Assembly (NCBI GenBank): GCA_030428785.1
Contig: JAUIEF010000020.1
Coordinates: 1 to 47,432 of the forward strand
Source of the DNA: a bacterium
GTDB taxonomy: Bacteria > Planctomycetota > B15-G4
Direction: 5' to 3'
DNA: 47,432 nucleotides
The notes under the pieces are model-generated. The model saw nothing but the letters and a program-made list of their open reading frames with translations. It ran no database searches and was not told the origin of the DNA. Shown one piece after another: positions 14,748-23,340 of the stretch. Within the stretch, counting starts at the first letter, position 1; every line of letters begins with the position of its first letter. The translations under genes were made by a program, and so were the position numbers.

Positions 14748-16280
14748 GTGCTGATCGCGGCCGGGCTCGTGCTCGTCCTGCGGTACCTCTGGTACATGGA
14801 CGACGCCTTCGTGTACTTCCGGTACGCGGAGAACTTCGCCGTGCTCGGGCGCGGGCTCGTCTACAACCACGGCGACTTCGTCGAGGGCTTCACGAGCCCG
14901 CTCTGGGTGCTGCTGCTCTCGGCGGGGCGCGCGCTCGGGCTCGCGTTCCCGGTCGTCGTGACGGCCGTCGCCGTCGCGGCGTACCTCGCGTTCGGCGCCG
15001 CGCTCGTCGGGCTCAACCGGCGGCTGTCGCCCGTCGGCGCGCCCGTCGTCGACCTCCCGCTCGCCGCGCTCGCGCTCCACTACGGCGTGCTCTGCTACTT
15101 CAGCTCGGGGCTCGAGTCGCCGCTCGTGCACCTCGTCGCGCTCGGCGTCGCGTGGGCGATCGTCGCACCGCGCGCCGCGCTGCCGCAGCTCGTCGTCGCG
15201 CTCGCGCCGCTCGTGCGGCCGGAGCTCGCGACGGCCTCCGCCGTCGTCTGGGCGTGGAGCTGGGCGCGCACGCGGCGCTTCCCGTGGCGGCTCACCGCGT
15301 TCGGCGCGCTCTTCGGCGGCGGGTGGATGCTCTTCCGCGTCTGGTACTACGCGGAGCTGCTGCCCGTGCCGTTCCATCTCAAGGACACGACGTGGTGGGC
15401 GCAGGGACTCGCGTACCTCTCGGACGCGACCTGGACGTACGGCTTCCACCTCCTGCTGCCGGGCGGGCTCCTGCTGCTGCTCGTCGCGCGCCGGCGCGGG
15501 CTCGAGGCGCGCACGGCGGAGCGGCTCGTCATGCTGCTCGTCGCGGCGCTCGTCGCGACCTACGTCGTGCGCGTGGGCGGCGACGCCCGGCACTTCCGCT
15601 ACCTCGCGTTCCCGTACGTGCTCGCGACGGTCTCGCTCGCGGGCCTCGTGGAGACGGTCGTCGGCGCGCGGGCGTCGCGCGCGTCACGCGTCGCGTTGCC
15701 GGCGGCGGCCGTCGTGCTCGCGGTCGTGACCGCCTCCCGGTACCCCACGCAGCTCGACGAGCACCCCGCGCTGCGCCCCGCCGCCGTCGCGCACGCGAGC
15801 GACGGCATCCAGGACGCGACCACGCACCGCGGCTGGGGCCTCATCACTCAGGTCGTCGACAGCGGCCCCGAGTCGCTCGACGAGGCGGAGGTCCCGCGCG
15901 GCGAGCCGTTCGCGTACCACGACGCGGTCATCGGACCGTACTGCGTGCTGCACTACCGCTTCCTGCACGACCGCGCCGTGCACTCGCTGGGCCTCACCGA
16001 GCCCGTGCTCGCGCGGATGGACGCGCCCGCCGCCCGACCGGGCCACCGGCCGGACCTCATGCGGTTCGCGCCCCGGCTCGAGGCGTTGCGAGCGGAGCAC
16101 GGGCGCGAGCCCGGGAGCTGGCACCTCGCGTTGTCCGCCGACGACGCGCCCGACTGGGTCGCCGACAACCTCGCGGCGCTCGAGGTGCTCGCCCGCCGTC
16201 GTCGCAACCGGCACGACCTCGCGGAGAACTGGCGGCTCGCGCTCGAGCCGGTGGGCGTCATCGCCGTCGCGGAGCGCTGA
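14748..16280 (+). CDS. GT-C integral membrane glycosyltransferase (AftB/ZomB-like)
   Basis: The signature YMDDAFVYFRYAENFAVLGRGLVYN...EGFTSPLW near the N-terminus is that of the arabinofuranosyltransferase AftB/ZomB group. These enzymes use polyprenyl-phosphate sugars on the outer face of the membrane; the paired Asp is the expected catalytic/metal site. About 9-10 membrane helices follow, then a C-terminal extracytoplasmic domain of about 190 residues. From GTG 14748 the product has 510 residues. The same frame is open back to GTG 14571, but those 59 residues are Arg/Pro-rich with many rare codons (AGG, AGA, CGA, GGA) and a TAACCC promoter-like hexamer just before, so I regard them as non-coding. 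The start is therefore uncertain. Confidence 0.82.
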   Translation: MLIAAGLVLVLRYLWYMDDAFVYFRYAENFAVLGRGLVYNHGDFVEGFTSPLWVLLLSAGRALGLAFPVVVTAVAVAAYLAFGAALVGLNRRLSPVGAPVVDLPLAALALHYGVLCYFSSGLESPLVHLVALGVAWAIVAPRAALPQLVVALAPLVRPELATASAVVWAWSWARTRRFPWRLTAFGALFGGGWMLFRVWYYAELLPVPFHLKDTTWWAQGLAYLSDATWTYGFHLLLPGGLLLLLVARRRGLEARTAERLVMLLVAALVATYVVRVGGDARHFRYLAFPYVLATVSLAGLVETVVGARASRASRVALPAAAVVLAVVTASRYPTQLDEHPALRPAAVAHASDGIQDATTHRGWGLITQVVDSGPESLDEAEVPRGEPFAYHDAVIGPYCVLHYRFLHDRAVHSLGLTEPVLARMDAPAARPGHRPDLMRFAPRLEALRAEHGREPGSWHLALSADDAPDWVADNLAALEVLARRRRNRHDLAENWRLALEPVGVIAVAER

Positions 16281-16291
16281 CCGCGGGCTGC

Positions 16292-16297
16292 TAGACT
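16292..16297 (+). promoter_or_regulatory. Putative extended -10 (TGCTAGACT) of the heme-protein gene
   Basis: TAGACT, preceded by TGC, lies 56 bp before the TTG start at 16354. The identical nine bases TGCTAGACT precede the kinase gene that starts at 44487, which supports a shared housekeeping promoter form. Confidence 0.5.
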
Positions 16298-16353
16298 GTC
16301 GCGCTTCGGCGCCGGCGGGCGGCGCGACGCAGGCAGGCACGACGGGTGATCGC

Positions 16354-19300
16354 TTGAGCGCCTCCATCGTCGGGACGAAGACCACGGGCCGCGTCGGGCC
16401 GAGCGTCGTCGCGGCCCTCGTGTTCCTCGCGTCCGCCTCGCCGCTCGTCGCGCAGGACGCGCCGGGCTTCGAGCGGCGGCGCCTCGCCGACGACTTCACC
16501 TGCGAGGGCGCGGGCTTCGCGGACCTCGACCGCGACGGGCACGGCGACGTGATCGCGGGGCCGCGCTGGTGGCGCGGGCCGGATTTCGCCGAGGCGCGCG
16601 AGCTCGACGAGCCCGTCGTCTTCGACCCGCACGGCTACTCCGACTCCTTCTTCACCTTCCCGCACGACCTCGACGGCGACGGCTGGACGGACGTGCTCGT
16701 CGTGGGCTTCCCCGGCAAGGACGCGCGCTGGTACGAGAACCCCGGCGCGCCGGCGGCGGACGGCGTCGGGCGGTGGACGCGGCACGACGTGCTCGTCGGC
16801 GTCGACAACGAGTCGCCCGCGTGGACGGACCTCACCGGCGACGGGCGCCCCGAGCTCGTGTTCCACCGGGGCGGCCGGCTCGGCTGGGCGGAGCCCGGCG
16901 ACGACCCGCGCGCGGCCTGGACCTTCCACCCGCTCTCGCCGGACCTCGGCCTGCCGACCTTCACGCACGGGCTGGGCGTGGGCGACGTCGACGGCGACGG
17001 CCGCGCCGACGTGCTCGAGAAGACCGGCTGGTGGCGGCAACCCGACGACCTCGCCGGCGACCCGGAGTGGGAGCGGCACCCGCAGGCGTTCGCGGCGCGC
17101 GGCGGCGCGCAGATGCTCGTCACGGACGCGGACGGCGACGGCGACGCGGACGTCGTGACGAGCGAGGACGCGCACGGCTGGGGCCTCGTCTGGTTCGAGC
17201 AGACGGCGCCCGACGAGTTCGCGCAGCACGTGATCCTGGGCGACGTCCCGTCGGCGAACGCGCACGGGCTCGCGATGTCGGAGCTCCACGCGCTGGCGCT
17301 CGTCGACGTGGACGGCGACGGCCTCGACGACGTCGTGACCGGCAAGCGGCACTGGGCGCACGGGCCGGGCGGCGCGCCGGACCCGGGCGCGCCCTCGCTG
17401 CTCGTGTGGTTCCGCTGCGTGCGGACGCCGCGCGGGGACGGCGGCGCGGACGTCGCGTGGGTCCCGCGCGTGATCGACGACGACAGCGGCGTCGGCACGC
17501 AGGTCACCGCGGGCGACGTGGACGGTGACGGCCGCGCGGATGTCGTCGTCGGCAACAAGCAGGGCGCGTACGTCTTCCTGCAGCGCGACGCGATGGCGGA
17601 CCCGGTGTACGGCGCGGCGGGCGCCGGCGGCCTCGGCGCGCTGCCGACCGGCGTCGACGGCGCAACCCTCGACCTCGGCTTCGAGTCCGGCACGCTCGCC
17701 GGATGGACCGCCGAGGGCGAGGCCTTCGCCGGTCAGCCCGTGCTGGGCGACGCGCCCTCCGCGCGCGGCCGCGAGCGCAGCCGCCACGACGGCGCGTGGT
17801 GGATCGGCGGCTGGGAGCTCCACGGCGACGAGCCGACGGGCACGCTCACGTCGGCGCCCTTCGTCGTCACGGAGCCGTGGCTGTCCTTCCTCGTGGGCGG
17901 CGGCTCGCACGAGGGGACGCGCGTCGAGCTCGTGCTCGACGGCGCGACGCCGCTCGACGAGGACATCGCGCCCGGCGGGGTCGCCTTCACGACGTCGGGC
18001 GCCGACTACGAGTCCATGCAGCGCGTCGTCGTCGACGTGCGTCCGTGGCAGGGCCGCCACCTGCGCGTGCGGCTCGTCGACGAGGCGACCGGCGGCTGGG
18101 GCCACGTGAACTTCGACGACCTGCGCGTGCACGCGACGGAGCCGGTGTTCGAGCGGCCGGCCGACCTGCCGCTGCTCATCCCGGCCGACGCGCCGCGCCC
18201 GAACGCCGGTCTCCCCGCCGACGAGGCCGCCGCCGCGATGACCGTGCCGGACGGCTTCCGCGTCGACGTCATCGCCGCCGAGCCCGACCTGCACCAGCCG
18301 ATCGCGCTGCACGTCGACGTCGCCGGGCGGCTCTGGGTCGCGGAGGCGCACACGTATCCGGAGCGCGCGCCCGAGGGCGAGGGGCGGGACCGCATCGTCG
18401 TGTTCTCGGACGACGACCGCGACGGCGCGTTCGAGACGCGCACCGTCTTCGCCGACGGGCTGAACCTCGTGAGCGGGCTCGTCACCGGCCACGGCGGCGT
18501 GTGGGTCGGCGCCGCGCCGTACCTCCTGTTCATCCCGGACGCGGACCACGACCTCGTGCCGGACGGCCCGCCGGAGGTGCGCCTCGACGGCTGGGGCCAC
18601 GAGGACACGCACGAGACGCTCAACGCCTTCATCTGGGGGCCGGACGGCTGGCTGTACGGCTGCCACGGCGTGTTCACGCACTCGCGCGTCGGCGCGCCGG
18701 GCACGCCGGACGAGGAGCGCGTGCCGTTGAACGCCGGCGTGTGGCGGTACCACCCGGTGCGCGGCGCGTTCGAGGTCTTCGCGTGGGGCACGAGCAACCC
18801 GTGGGGCCTCGACTTCGACGCGCACGGCGAGGCGTTCATCACCGCCTGCGTCATCCCGCACCTGTGGCACGTCGTGCCGGGCGCGCGCTACGAGCGGCAG
18901 GCCGGCGACCACTTCGGCGACTTCGTCCAGGAGGACATCGGCACGATCGCCGACCACCTGCACTGGCAGGGCAGCGACCCGTGGCACGGCAACGAGCGCT
19001 CGTCGTCGGTGGGCGGCGGTCACGCGCACTGCGGCGCCCTCATCTACCAGGGCGACGCGTTCCCGGACGCGTGGCGCGGCGCGCTGCTCATGAACAACAT
19101 CCACGGGAACCGCGTGAACCTCGACCGGCTCGAGCGCGCGGGGTCGGGTTTCGTCGGGCGGCACGACGAGGACTTCCTGCTCGCGAACGACGCGTGGTTC
19201 CGCGGCATCGCGCTGCGCCAGGGGCCGGGCGGTGCCGTGTACCTCATCGACTGGTACGACGAGCGCGCGTGCCACTGGACGGAGCCCGAGGTCTGGGACC

Positions 19301-21699
19301 GCAGCAACGGGCGGCTCTACCGCATCGCGTACGGCGAGCACGAGCCGTGGACCGGCGACGTGCGGCGGCGCTCGGACCTCGCGCTCATCGCCGGCCTGAC
19401 GGAGGACCCCGACGGGTGGTCCGCGCGGTCGAGGCTCCTCGTGCTCGCGGAGCGGGCCGCGGCCGGCACGCTGGACACCGACCTCGTCCACCGGGGGCTG
19501 GGCGACGCGCTGCGTCAGGCGGAGGATGCGCCGGCGCGACTCCGCGCGCTGTGGGCGCTGCACGTGACGGGCGGCCTGGACGAGCCGCTCCGCTTCGGGC
19601 TCCTCGCCTCGGAGGACGAGCACGTCCGTGCGTGGACGATCCGGCTCGGCGCGGAGGGCCTGCCGGCGGCGCGCGCACGTGACGCCGCGGACGGCGACGC
19701 GACCGCCGCGTCCGGGACCCCCGACCCCGACACCGCGCGCGCGTGGCTCGCCCTCGCCGAGACCGACCCGTCACCCGTCGTGCGGCGCGAGCTCGCGAGC
19801 GCGCTCCAGCGCCTCGCCGTCGACGACCCGCTGCGCTGGGACCTCGCGGCGCGGCTCGTCGCGCACGGTGAGGACGTCGACGACCACAACCTGCCGCTCC
19901 TCTGCTGGTACGGCCTCGAGCCGATGGTGCCGCTCGACGGGGCGCGCGCGCTGGCCCTCGCGCGCACGACGCCGTTGCCGCGCATCGAGCGCTTCGTCGT
20001 GCGGCGCGTCGCGGCGGAGCCGTCCCTCGACGATGCCCTGGCGCGCGCGATGCTCGCGGACGTCGACACCGCCCGCCGCGCCCGCTGGCTCGAGGAGTGG
20101 GACGACGCGCTGCGCCGCGGCGCCGAGCGCGCGATGCCGCCGTCGTGGCCGTCGCTCGCCGGGCGCATCGCCGGGAACGGCACCGAGGAGGAGCGCGACC
20201 GCGCGCTGCTCATGTCGGCGGCCTTCGGCGACGTGCACGCGCTCCCGGCACTCGTCGAGCTGCTGCGCGACGCGACCGCCGACACGTCGCGCCGGCTCGA
20301 GGCGCTCGAGGGCCTCGGCCGCATGGGCGACGCGGCGGCCGTGCCCGCGCTGCTCGCGGCGCTCGACGAGCCGGCGTTTCGCGGCCCGGCGCTCCGCGCG
20401 CTCGCGGGCCTCGACGACCCGTCGATCGCGCTGCAGGTCGTCCTGCGCTGGCCCGTCTACGACGCCGACCAGGTCCGCGACGCCTGCAACACGCTCGCCG
20501 CGCGCGTCGGTTCGGCGCGCACTCTGCTCGCGGCGGTGGAGGACGGGCGCGTGCCGGTCGCCGACCTCTCGCCGTTCGTGATCCGCCTGCTCCACGAGCA
20601 CGGCGACGCCGAGGTCGACGCGCTCCTCGCGCGGACCGTCGGCACGGTGCGCGACGCCGACGAGGACGCCGCCGCGCTCGTCGAGGCGTACACCGCGTTG
20701 CTCACGCCCGCCGTGCTCGACGCCGCGGACCCCGTCGCGGGCCGCGCGGTCTTCACGCGCGTGTGCGCCCAGTGCCACACGTTCTTCGGCGAGGGCGGCG
20801 ACGTGGGCCCCGAGCTCACGGGCAGCAACCGCCGCGACCTCGACTACCTGCTCACCACCGTGCTCGACCCGGACGCGGTCGTGGGGCTCGACTACCAGGC
20901 GTCGGTCGTCACGCTGAGCGACGGCCGCGTGCTCACCGGCCTCGTGCGCGAGGAGACGGAGGGCTCGTTCCTGCTCGTCTCGGAGAACGACCGCGTCGTC
21001 GTGCGCACGGCGGACGTCGCCGAGCGCCGGCTGTCGCAGGTGTCGACCATGCCGCAGGGCCTGCTCACCGCGCTGCCCGACGAGGAGGTCGCCGACCTCG
21101 TCGCGTACCTGCGCTCCGACCGGCAGGTGCCGCGCCGCGCGACGCCCGAGCTGGCGGCGTCGTTCTTCGACGGCGCGACCCTCGCCGGCTGGTCCGGGGA
21201 CCCGGCCGTGTGGTCCGTCGAGGACGGCGAGCTCGTCGGCCGCACCGACGGCCTCGCTCACAACAGCTTCCTCGCGAGCGACCTCGAGCTGGGCGACTTC
21301 CGGCTCACCTTCGAGGTGCGACTCGTGGACGACCGCGGCAACAGCGGCGTGCAGTTCCGCAGCACGGTCGACGGGTCGGGCGACGTGAGCGGCTACCAGG
21401 CCGACATCGGTCCGGGCTGGTGGGGCAAGCTCTACGAGGAGCACGGCCGCGGCCTGCTGTGGGAGACGTCCGGCGAGCAGCACGTCGCGAAGGACGGCTG
21501 GAACCGCTACGTCGTCGAGGCCGTCGGTCACCGCGTGCGGACGTGGATCAACGACCAGCCCTGCGTCGACCTCGAGGACCCGGACGGCGCCCTGCGCGGC
21601 GTCGTCGCGCTCCAGGTCCACAGCGGCGGCCCCACGGAGGTGCGCTTCCGCGCGTTCGAAGTGGAGCTGCTCGAAGCGGAAGCGGCGGCGGAGCGCTGA
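16354..21699 (+). CDS. Giant secreted PVC-type c-type cytochrome with FG-GAP, dehydrogenase-like, HEAT and DUF1080 domains
   Basis: The product has 1781 residues from a TTG start in front of a signal peptide (AALVFLASASPLVAQ). Order of domains: FG-GAP propeller with DVDGDGRADV loops (about 35-415); a lectin-like insert beginning ESGTLAGW (about 445-600); a propeller of the Piru_Ver_Nterm/membrane-bound-dehydrogenase type starting PDGFRVDVIAAEPD (about 630-1000); HEAT-like repeats (about 1010-1440); a single heme site CAQCH at 1471-1475 within the PVC heme-binding domain with GPELTGSNRRDLDYLL; and a C-terminal DUF1080 fold (about 1605-1775, FFDGATLAGW, GNSGVQFRS). Likely an extracytoplasmic oxidoreductase or hydrolase acting on polysaccharide-derived sugars; the substrate is not known. 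TTG is used because no ATG or GTG lies in frame nearby. Confidence 0.92.
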   Translation: MSASIVGTKTTGRVGPSVVAALVFLASASPLVAQDAPGFERRRLADDFTCEGAGFADLDRDGHGDVIAGPRWWRGPDFAEARELDEPVVFDPHGYSDSFFTFPHDLDGDGWTDVLVVGFPGKDARWYENPGAPAADGVGRWTRHDVLVGVDNESPAWTDLTGDGRPELVFHRGGRLGWAEPGDDPRAAWTFHPLSPDLGLPTFTHGLGVGDVDGDGRADVLEKTGWWRQPDDLAGDPEWERHPQAFAARGGAQMLVTDADGDGDADVVTSEDAHGWGLVWFEQTAPDEFAQHVILGDVPSANAHGLAMSELHALALVDVDGDGLDDVVTGKRHWAHGPGGAPDPGAPSLLVWFRCVRTPRGDGGADVAWVPRVIDDDSGVGTQVTAGDVDGDGRADVVVGNKQGAYVFLQRDAMADPVYGAAGAGGLGALPTGVDGATLDLGFESGTLAGWTAEGEAFAGQPVLGDAPSARGRERSRHDGAWWIGGWELHGDEPTGTLTSAPFVVTEPWLSFLVGGGSHEGTRVELVLDGATPLDEDIAPGGVAFTTSGADYESMQRVVVDVRPWQGRHLRVRLVDEATGGWGHVNFDDLRVHATEPVFERPADLPLLIPADAPRPNAGLPADEAAAAMTVPDGFRVDVIAAEPDLHQPIALHVDVAGRLWVAEAHTYPERAPEGEGRDRIVVFSDDDRDGAFETRTVFADGLNLVSGLVTGHGGVWVGAAPYLLFIPDADHDLVPDGPPEVRLDGWGHEDTHETLNAFIWGPDGWLYGCHGVFTHSRVGAPGTPDEERVPLNAGVWRYHPVRGAFEVFAWGTSNPWGLDFDAHGEAFITACVIPHLWHVVPGARYERQAGDHFGDFVQEDIGTIADHLHWQGSDPWHGNERSSSVGGGHAHCGALIYQGDAFPDAWRGALLMNNIHGNRVNLDRLERAGSGFVGRHDEDFLLANDAWFRGIALRQGPGGAVYLIDWYDERACHWTEPEVWDRSNGRLYRIAYGEHEPWTGDVRRRSDLALIAGLTEDPDGWSARSRLLVLAERAAAGTLDTDLVHRGLGDALRQAEDAPARLRALWALHVTGGLDEPLRFGLLASEDEHVRAWTIRLGAEGLPAARARDAADGDATAASGTPDPDTARAWLALAETDPSPVVRRELASALQRLAVDDPLRWDLAARLVAHGEDVDDHNLPLLCWYGLEPMVPLDGARALALARTTPLPRIERFVVRRVAAEPSLDDALARAMLADVDTARRARWLEEWDDALRRGAERAMPPSWPSLAGRIAGNGTEEERDRALLMSAAFGDVHALPALVELLRDATADTSRRLEALEGLGRMGDAAAVPALLAALDEPAFRGPALRALAGLDDPSIALQVVLRWPVYDADQVRDACNTLAARVGSARTLLAAVEDGRVPVADLSPFVIRLLHEHGDAEVDALLARTVGTVRDADEDAAALVEAYTALLTPAVLDAADPVAGRAVFTRVCAQCHTFFGEGGDVGPELTGSNRRDLDYLLTTVLDPDAVVGLDYQASVVTLSDGRVLTGLVREETEGSFLLVSENDRVVVRTADVAERRLSQVSTMPQGLLTALPDEEVADLVAYLRSDRQVPRRATPELAASFFDGATLAGWSGDPAVWSVEDGELVGRTDGLAHNSFLASDLELGDFRLTFEVRLVDDRGNSGVQFRSTVDGSGDVSGYQADIGPGWWGKLYEEHGRGLLWETSGEQHVAKDGWNRYVVEAVGHRVRTWINDQPCVDLEDPDGALRGVVALQVHSGGPTEVRFRAFEVELLEAEAAAER

Positions 21700-21711
21700 C
21701 CGCGCCGCCGC
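21682..21711. terminator. Bidirectional terminator between convergent genes
   Basis: GCGGCGGCG and CGCCGCCGC form a 9-bp stem around the stop codon at 21697-21699. It would serve both the heme-protein gene and the convergent secreted protein that ends at 21728. Confidence 0.5.
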
Positions 21712-21727
21712 CGCCCCGCACCCCCGC

Positions 21728-23293
21728 TCAGAGCGGCTCCTTCGTCGGGGTGTAGCCGCGGAGGGCGTCGCTCAGCGTGAGCCCGTCCGGGACCGAGCCG
21801 TCCTGGCAGATGAACTGGATCCGGAACACGGTGCCGTCGGGGAGGCCGGCGGGCCAGGTCGAGCTCACGGACAGCTCGCCCGACGCGTCCGTCGCGAACA
21901 GGAACTGGTTGACGAAGGGGAAGGCGTTCACCGTGCCGCCCAGCGCCGGGAAGGGGGGCGGGTCGCCGAGGGCGAGCCACGCGAGGACCGGGGCGTTCGG
22001 TGGCGCGTCGAACAGCTCGACGCCGAACGTCTCGCCTTCGAGGATGTGGCCCGTGCCCGCGACGCCCGGCACGCCGTTCACGCCCGGCGAGCCGGACGGG
22101 AAGACGAACCAGCCCCCGTCCCGGAACACGATCACTCCCCAGTCCCCGGCGTCGGGATCGGTCGCCGCCGTGCGCAGCAGGTAGGTGATGCCGGGCTGGG
22201 CCACCCAGCTGACGCCGGTGGTCTGGGCGGGCGTGGCGCCGAGGCCGTCGCACGCGAGCACGGTGCCGCCGCAGGCGTCCCACAGCTCGATCGAGACGTC
22301 GGTGAGAACGGCATCGTCCCCCACCGCGCCCAGGACGGCGCTCACGACGGTCGCCTCGGTGTCCATGTGGGTGTACGAGAACCACCGGTCGGCGCCGAGG
22401 CTCGCGAGCTGGCACGTCGTCGCGGGTCCGGAGACGGTCGCGCCGGCGTAGCTGCCGAGCACGTCGTCTTCCAGCGTGAGCGGGATCGCGTTCGCGCACG
22501 TGTCACCGAGCGGCCCGAAGGGGGACGCGGTGACGGTCACGCGCAGCACGCCGGGCGTGCTCGTGTCGAGCGCCATGGCGTACCCGAACGACGTGACGAC
22601 CGTCGAGAAGCCGGTGCCCGTGAGGGTGTTGTAGGTGGCGAAGTCCCAGGAGTCGCCGACGAACGCCGGGTACGATGGTTCGACGAAGAGCGCGGCGTCG
22701 TCGATCTCGAGCTGGTTCGTCACGATCGTCGTGAGTCCGCTGGAGCCGGCCGCCGCCGGGCGGAGGTGCAGCACCGCGTGCAGGTCGAGGTCGAACCTGT
22801 CCACCGTCGCCGTGGCAGCGCCGCCGTCCACCTGGAACGTGCCCGGGCCCAGCCCCGACGCTCCCACGCGCACCCAGTCCGCGCCGAGCTGGCCGCCCGA
22901 GAGCGCGTAGAGGCAGTCGTCCGTGTCCGAGACGATGAAGTCCGAGGCCACGTCGAGGGTGCCGCCCGTCTGGAGCAGTTCCCCGGCGACGAAGGCTCCG
23001 TTCGTGAGGAGCGTGCCGCCGTCCACGAGCCGCAGGGCGTCGGCGCCGCTGCTCATGGCACCCACCGAGTTGACGAACGGGACCGTCGAGTCCACCGTCA
23101 CCGCGTGGAGCACGTCCGCCTGGTCACCGGGGCTCCCGCCCGGCACGGCGCCGAGGTCCCAGACGGCGGGGTCGTCCCAGTCGCCGGGCTGCACGGTCGT
23201 GTAAGGCGTGCCGCCGGCGGAGGCGACGGGAGCGAGCGCGAGCAGCGCGGCGAGCGCGCGCGTTCGGAACAGGTTGTTGCGGGGAGTGGTCAT
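21728..23293 (-). CDS. Secreted G8-like protein with pre-peptidase-like insert, paralog B1
   Basis: The product has 521 residues. ATG 23293 is preceded by AAGGA at 10-bp spacing and opens a signal peptide ending near ALAPVASAGG. The N-terminal block YTTVQPGDWDDPAVWDLGAVPGG and the C-terminal domain (ALGDPPPFPALGGTVNAFPFVNQFLF to SVPDGLTLSDALRG) are those of the A paralogs. Between them lies an extra domain of about 120 residues starting GDTCANAIPL, with RWFSYTH and ELWDACGGTVLACDG, resembling bacterial pre-peptidase C-terminal modules with paired cysteines. It is the second gene of a two-gene minus-strand unit, 47 bp after B2. Function unknown; extracellular. Confidence 0.85.
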   Translation of the reverse strand: MTTPRNNLFRTRALAALLALAPVASAGGTPYTTVQPGDWDDPAVWDLGAVPGGSPGDQADVLHAVTVDSTVPFVNSVGAMSSGADALRLVDGGTLLTNGAFVAGELLQTGGTLDVASDFIVSDTDDCLYALSGGQLGADWVRVGASGLGPGTFQVDGGAATATVDRFDLDLHAVLHLRPAAAGSSGLTTIVTNQLEIDDAALFVEPSYPAFVGDSWDFATYNTLTGTGFSTVVTSFGYAMALDTSTPGVLRVTVTASPFGPLGDTCANAIPLTLEDDVLGSYAGATVSGPATTCQLASLGADRWFSYTHMDTEATVVSAVLGAVGDDAVLTDVSIELWDACGGTVLACDGLGATPAQTTGVSWVAQPGITYLLRTAATDPDAGDWGVIVFRDGGWFVFPSGSPGVNGVPGVAGTGHILEGETFGVELFDAPPNAPVLAWLALGDPPPFPALGGTVNAFPFVNQFLFATDASGELSVSSTWPAGLPDGTVFRIQFICQDGSVPDGLTLSDALRGYTPTKEPL

Positions 23294-23340
23294 GGTCTCG
23301 TGGTCCTTGCGTGCGAGTGGTCGGTCGGAGGTCGTGCGCG

